Shown piece by piece: positions 18,851-22,948 of a stretch of 22,948 nucleotides of DNA (positions are counted from its first letter, which is position 1; each line of letters begins with the position of its first letter). The position numbers were made by a program, and so were the translations under genes. The notes below the pieces were generated by a model. That model was not told where the DNA came from, ran no database searches, and saw nothing but the letters and a program-made list of their open reading frames with translations. Source of the DNA: Chara braunii (Eukaryota; Streptophyta; Charophyceae; Charales; Characeae); the NCBI GenBank assembly GCA_003427395.1, contig BFEA01000167.1, positions 2,091,905 to 2,114,852 on the forward strand. Reading direction: 5' to 3'.

Positions 18851-18889
18851 AGTGTCGGGGACTAGTGTCGGGGACTAGTGTCGGGGCCC
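18851..18889. repeat. 13-bp tandem triplication at the edge of the 51-bp array
   Basis: AGTGTCGGGGACT occurs at 18851 and 18864, and with two changes at 18877. The unit is the TCGGGGAC core of the 51-bp repeat, so the small array probably arose by slippage of that core. Confidence 0.8.
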
Positions 18890-18939
18890 AGTGCGGGACA
18901 AGTGGCGGGAACTGTGATGTCCCAAGGAAAAATCGCGGC

Positions 18940-19060
18940 GCAACATATGGTGCAAAAAAAAAAAAACAAGTGGCACCGTTAAGATCGGGGATCTTGACGG
19001 CCAAAAATATTAGCACCACTAGGGCAAGCACTAGTGGGAGCTAGTGGGAGGGCCAAAGAA
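18940..19060. repeat. Dispersed repeat, copy 1
   Basis: A stretch containing AAGATC-GGG-GATCTT, then AATATTAGCACCACTAG and GCAAGCACTAGTGGG recurs at about 20540-20660 in the same orientation, about 1.6 kb away. The shared part is roughly 100-120 bases. It is AT-rich just upstream (A13 near 18955). Confidence 0.65.
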
Positions 19061-19336
19061 AAATAAAAAGTAAAGAAGACAAGTGCTAGAGGCATGGGAG
19101 CAATCCAAAAAATCTCGGATTGACCTCCCCCAAGGAAAATGGAGCCGTAGGGGCGCCATGAAAAAAATAGGTCTCCCGGAGAAAATCGGTGCGTGGGGAC
19201 CTGCCGTTTGGAAGGGAGAGGGGCAAGCGGTGGCTCCCAAGGGCATGGAAGGGCCATAACTGCAGTCCGAAAAATAACGGATTGACCCTTGGGCATAGGA
19301 AGGTCAAAAACTATGGGGAATGGGCAAGAAAAGGGT

Positions 19337-19675
19337 CTTAACGGCTAGTTGACACTTGGCATGCAAATAGAAAAAGAAAAAGAAAAAGAAAATGGAGGTG
19401 AGAGGGAGTGAGTGAGCTGGCCGTTAGTTAGGACTGCAGCAAGATGGGATTGCCAAATCCCAACTGTCCAAGAAAGGAGGGAAAAGAAAAAGAAAAGAAA
19501 AGAAAAATGAGAAAATGGCCTTAACGGCTAGTTGACACTTGGCATGCACAAAGGAAAAGAAAAGAAAAAGAAAATGGAGGTGAGGGAGGATAAGTGAGTT
19601 GGCCGTCAGTAGGGACTGCAGCAAGGTGGGACTGCCAAGTCCCAACTGTCCACAAGTGGAGGGGAAAGAAAAGTA
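19337..19675. repeat. 183-bp tandem duplication
   Basis: CTTAACGGCTAGTTGACACT starts at 19337 and again at 19520. Both copies continue with TGGCATGCA, a purine tract of GAAAAA words, GGAGGTGAG, a TGGCCGT block, GGACTGCAGCAAG, a GGGA-TGCCA-TCCC hairpin and CAACTGTCCA. Copy 2 ends near 19675. Confidence 0.85.
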
Positions 19676-20539
19676 AAAGAGACAAAAGTCAAAAAGGGCA
19701 CAAACGGACGAAAACGGTCACCTAGGGGAGGGATTTTGGACCAGATTCACTTTGGCAATATGGCGGTTACAAAGGACCTTGTTTTTTTTTAATTTATGCA
19801 GAGAAAATTAAAGAAAACCAAAGCCTCTTGCAACCGAAAAATAACGGATTGCATGGGAGAGGCCAAACACATGTTTTAGGTGCACCAGGAGCTAAAATGG
19901 AGACCTGGTGCACTTGGGAGTTGGCCGTTTTATTTTCTTTCAGTTGGGGGCTAGTTGTGGGGCACTAGGCTAGAGAAGACAGCCCCCTACTGTAGTCCAA
20001 GTTACAACAGACTGCATAACGAGGGGCAAACATAAGGTTTGGGGCTCCGGGAGCCAAAATTGAGCCCGGATGCCTTAGGAAAATTTGCGCGCTATTTTCC
20101 TTAGGCATGGGGCGTGACGTGGGGCCGTGGGGCCAGCAGTATGGTTGTGGATGCAGTCCAAGAAATAACGGACTGCCAAAGGATGCCCGGGCCAAGGGGA
20201 AATGGGCCGCGACATGCCCGAAATACTAGAGAACGGCGCCCCGGGCCTAAGGGAGTGTGACGGTAAAACGACGACGACACGGCGGGGTCCTGCGGCCGGG
20301 AAAATATTAACGGCACAAGAGACACCTGAAAAAAATAATAAAACGGGACTGTCGGGGACATGGAAAGTCCCAAAATAAATTTTGGGCATCAACCGGGATG
20401 ACGCTGAGGGCCAAAGGGGGCCAAAGAAAAATTGTAGAGAATTGGGCCTTGTCGATGACACCGGCGGCGGAACGAAAAAAATGGGACTAGTATGGGAAGC
20501 GGCGGGGACTTGAGGTGCCCCGGGGAAGAGACCACTAGC
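19676..20539. other. No gene seen
   Basis: The stretch is non-coding DNA with purine-rich blocks, the hairpin motifs listed separately, and a T10 run near 19782. The antisense frame at 20075-20629 covers repeat DNA and has no recognisable domain. Confidence 0.5.
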
Positions 20540-20660
20540 CAAGGTAAGAAGTCGCCATGAAAAGCAAACGGCGTTATCGAGATCAAGGATCTCGACAGTG
20601 GAAAATATTAGCACCACTAGTGCCAACACTAGTGGGGCTCAAACGGGTGAAAATGGGAGC
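20540..20660. repeat. Dispersed repeat, copy 2
   Basis: This is the second copy of the 18940-19060 sequence. Here the hairpin reads CGAGATC-AAG-GATCTCG (20578-20594), followed by AATATTAGCACCACTAG and CCAACACTAGTGGGG. The two stems differ but both pair perfectly. Confidence 0.65.
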
Positions 20661-20888
20661 GAGGAGCAAGAAAAAAATAATAAGGGGAGGGTTGCCCAAT
20701 GGTCTGAGGTATTTCGGACTAGCTAGGCATGAGAAAATAAGAACCCACGGGGCTCCAAGCAAGAAAACAGGCTAGCCAAGAAAAATCGTAGCCTGGGGGG
20801 CTCAAAATGAAGACTAACGAGAGTAAAATGAGCCCCCTAAGGGCTCGGGCATGCCAACCTTGTGGGTCGGGGTGGTACGGCTAACAGC

Positions 20889-20986
20889 CGGCCATATACC
20901 TGACCATGTCCAAGACTCTAAGGCCTAGAAGGAAGGTCGGCCATGAACCTGGCCATGTCCAAGACTCTAAGGCCTAGAAGGAAGGT
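20889..20986. repeat. 49-bp tandem duplication
   Basis: CGGCCAT-A/G-A/T-ACCTG then ACCATGTCCAAGACTCTAAG and GCCTAGAAGGAAGGT occurs at 20889 and 20938, almost identical. The duplication looks recent. Confidence 0.9.
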
Positions 20987-21182
20987 GCACAACAAATTGA
21001 CATATATCCTAACAAAAATAAAAGAAAAAGAAAAGAAAAAGAAGAGGAAAATGAGAAAAAATGAGACAAAATAGGAGGAATGGGTAGAGGAGAGTGTGTC
21101 GGTCATTGGGGTGGTTGCGGTAGGGACTGCCAGGTCCCAATGATAACCTCACTCCTCCTAGATTCAAGGAGTGCAGGCCGGA

Positions 21183-21219
21183 TTGCTGAGATATGGCCCC
21201 AAGGGCCATANCTCAACAA
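21183..21219. repeat. 17-bp inverted repeat around CAA
   Basis: TTGCTGAGATATGGCCC (21183-21199) pairs with GGGCCATA-N-CTCAACAA (21203-21219) with one mismatch and one undetermined base at 21211. It is the longest stem in the window. The N at the position opposite 21191 may itself result from sequencing trouble in the stem. Confidence 0.75.
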
Positions 21220-21528
21220 TATCTGAATTTAAAAAGGCAAAAATGAAAGAAAATGCAGATGGGAGAAATCCGGTTTTCTTTTGGATCATGGATTTGAAAA
21301 CAGATTTCATGGTGGAGAGAAAACAACCGTTTTTTGTGGGCCAGCAAAAAACGGTTAGATCCAGAATGAGGTGGCAGCCCAAAATGGAAAGAAACAAAAG
21401 AGGGAAAAAGACGAAACAATGCATTTGGCCCAAAAAAAGAGCCAGATGCACCAAAAATTGAAAAATTGGACTTGGGGGCTCAAAATTGAGATAACGGCTA
21501 CTAGGGGATGGCACAGATTATTTCTGGT

Positions 21529-21557
21529 CTTGGATCTCAGCCAGATCCAAGGCTGAG
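21529..21557. repeat. Two overlapping palindromes
   Basis: CTTGGATCT (21529-21537) pairs with AGATCCAAG (21543-21551), and CTCAGCC (21536-21542) pairs with GGCTGAG (21551-21557). Two mutually exclusive stems are therefore possible. Confidence 0.65.
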
Positions 21558-21896
21558 AATGTGCCGCCACTTAGAAAAATGGTCCGGTCTTCCCAAGGGA
21601 GGCTTAAACCTGAAAAAAATCGAGAAAAAGGCCCACTAGGCCTTTTTCCTTCAAATAAAATTGCCCCTTGGGCATTCGGACCCTAGGGGCCAACACTTGG
21701 GAGGTGGAAAGGAGGCCGGTGTAGACCAAGGGGCACCCCAGTTGGTACCAACCAACCGGACTGCATGAATCTGACCAAAAAGAGGCTCAGGTGCCCCCGG
21801 AGAGGCCTAGAGGTAAAAATTGGCCTTGGGGGTATCTCGGTTCACCTTGAGGCACTTGGGAGGGCCCAAGGACTGACCAGACTGCTGTTCCCAGCC

Positions 21897-21904
21897 TATA
21901 TAAG
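21897..21904 (+). promoter_or_regulatory. TATA box of an RNA polymerase II promoter
   Basis: TATATAAG, preceded by CCAGCC and followed by a CA-rich stretch about 30 bases on (21930-21935), is a strong core-promoter match. Transcription would start near 21928-21935 on the + strand. It could be a gene promoter or the U3/R border of an LTR. Confidence 0.55.
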
Positions 21905-21927
21905 TTGGGGATTCAGTCCGCCACACA

Positions 21928-22325
21928 CACACTTGCATGAGGAGTGCCCATGCTACTCGAATGAGTCCGTGAGAGCTCCAGAGGCAATTGGAGAGTAGTG
22001 AGGGGAACCCCTGTCAGTCCGGGAGCTTGGAGGTGACTGTGAGCAAGTAGAAGGAGGCTCTACAAGCTAGTGGTAGTGGAGGGTGTAATCCACCATAGCT
22101 CCTAGGCTAGTGGAGAGGAAGGAAAGACTGAGAGGGGTCCCACTAGCCCTCCTAGAGGGGAGGACTCCCTAGTCTTAGTGATAGGAGTCATAGCAATTTG
22201 GAGGAGGTGAGAGGAGGAGGGAAGAAAAGGTTTGAAGAAGGAGGTAGCCATAGCCAAGGAGGGATTGTGCAAGAAGAAGAGGAAGCCCGTAGGGATTGAG
22301 ACTCCATCTCCAAGATATCGGCAAG
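21928..22325 (+). ncRNA. Predicted first exon (untranslated or non-coding) ending at a perfect splice donor
   Basis: Between the TATA box and the donor there is about 400 bases of GA-rich DNA with only short frames. At 22323-22331 AAG/GTGAGT matches the donor consensus fully, with the cut after 22325. The combination of TATA box, purine-rich leader and donor suggests a spliced transcript. I cannot tell whether it encodes protein downstream, because the window ends in repeats. The type assigned here is provisional. Confidence 0.35.
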
Positions 22326-22347
22326 GTGAGTGGGAGGAAGGAGATGT

Positions 22348-22566
22348 ATCTTCTTCTTCTAATTATTATTCTTCTTCTTCTTCTTCTTCTTTTTCTTCTT
22401 CTTCTTCTTCTTCTTCTTCTTCCCCTTCTTTTTTCTCTTCTTCTTCCTCTTCTTCTCCTTCTTCCTCTTTTCTTCTTCTTTATTAGTCTCCTTCCTCTTC
22501 CTTTTCTCCTTCTTCTCTTTGTTCTTCATTTTCCTCTTCCTCTTCTTCTCTTTGTTCTTCATCTTC
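22348..22566. repeat. CTT/TTC simple-sequence tract
   Basis: About 215 bases are almost purely pyrimidine on the + strand, mostly (TTC)n with CCT interruptions, starting about 23 bases after the predicted splice donor. The Ser/Phe/Leu-rich + frames and Lys-rich - frame over it are artefacts. Confidence 0.9.
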
Positions 22567-22587
22567 TTCTTTTGTTGGGATAATCAA

Positions 22588-22948
22588 ACTCTTGTTTTTC
22601 ATCCACATACTAGTAGGGAGTGCTCCAATTCTTCTAGGAATGATCTCATGTTGATTGCTTGTGTTTTGGGTTATTTACACTTGTGTTTTTCACTCATACA
22701 CTAGTAGGTAGTGTAGCGCAACACTCATGGGTGATTCGGGATACAATCTTGGTGATTAGAGTTCCTCAAACTTGTGTTTTTCACTCATACACTAGTAGAA
22801 AGTGTAGCGAAACACTCAGGGGTGATTCAGGATGCAATCTTGGTGATTAGAGTTCCTCAAACTTGTGTTTTTCACTCATACACTAGTAGGTAGTGTAGCG
22901 CAACACTTAAGGATGATTCGGGATGCAATCTTGGTGATTAGAGTTCCT
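22588..22948. repeat. 91-bp tandem repeat running off the window end
   Basis: ACTTGTGTTTTTCACTCATA begins at 22679, 22770 and 22861, exactly 91 apart, and a diverged copy begins at about 22588. Each unit contains an ACACTA-GTAGG-TAGTGT type stem. The array continues past 22948. Confidence 0.9.

Larger units (their letters stand above)
19101..20720. repeat. Family of six short hairpins (GCAGTCC / GGACTGC type)
   Basis: Six similar motifs of about 18-24 bases lie at 19101-19122, 19262-19284, 19830-19852, 19992-20015, 20153-20176 and 20702-20719. Each has an arm of the CAGTCC type, an A-rich loop often reading AAATAAC, and a complementary GGACTG or GGATTG arm. The arms differ between copies but mostly remain paired. 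One copy (19830) has a bulge. They occur within non-coding DNA on one orientation. Confidence 0.6.

Noticed and set aside
18356-18878. Long repetitive ORFs on both strands
   Set aside because: They come from the 51-bp period (17 codons). No start context or non-repeat domain is present.
22232-22562. Ser-rich, Leu/Phe-rich and Lys-rich ORFs
   Set aside because: They are translations of the CTT tract and cross a perfect splice donor.

Overview
This is a eukaryotic window with no bacterial-style gene organisation. It is dominated by a degenerate Ty3/gypsy LTR retrotransposon on the + strand, flanked by repeat-rich non-coding DNA. The style of the integrase and reverse transcriptase (for example RYILDARDNLSGY and YHPEANAPVERGH) reminds me of retroelements in streptophyte green algae such as Characeae. 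That is an impression I could not test, so the host should be read as 'probably green-plant lineage, species unknown'. The few N positions (7918, 7987, 8020, 21211) indicate a draft assembly.

Layout. 1-2863: no recognisable gene; two good splice-donor-like sites and one inverted repeat. 2864-6245: four tandem, mutually homologous but strongly diverged genes (copies A-D, about 220-270 codons each, all broken) of a family I do not recognise. 6246-6700: a non-coding spacer ending in a T15 tract and a splice-acceptor-like site 13 bases before the gag start. 6701-13274: gag (zinc knuckle), aspartic protease, reverse transcriptase, RNase H and integrase in the usual Ty3/gypsy order, interrupted by in-frame TAG/TGA codons and two frameshifts. 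13669-14283: an intact 204-codon acidic ORF downstream of integrase with a textbook-looking SUMO-interaction motif. 14284-16600: non-coding DNA with three families of tandem or diverged repeats. 16601-16640 and 17952-17990: two copies of a hairpin plus polypurine-tract module, each followed by TGTGTC, which look like 3' ends of LTR elements. 17255-17745: frameshifted remains of a DNMT3-like cytosine methyltransferase directly upstream of the second module. 18013-22948: minisatellites (51, 13, 183, 49 and 91 bp units), recurrent short hairpins with paired substitutions, and at 21897-22325 a TATA box and a perfect splice donor, with a long CTT tract starting about 23 bases downstream of the donor.

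How it fits together (inference). Copies A-D, gag-pol and the post-integrase ORF probably belong to one unusually large gypsy element. Four of the five 5' ORFs (A, B, C, gag) begin ATGGC, D begins ATGGCG as well, and three are preceded by the same 8-mer TGTRCAGG 10-17 bases upstream, which suggests a shared splice acceptor or a shared duplicated leader. I could not find a matching LTR pair, so the outer boundaries are open. Every in-frame stop in the coding part is TAG or TGA and none is TAA, the pattern expected from C-to-T/G-to-A decay of methylated DNA. The window also carries a methyltransferase fragment of the type known to be captured by retrotransposons.
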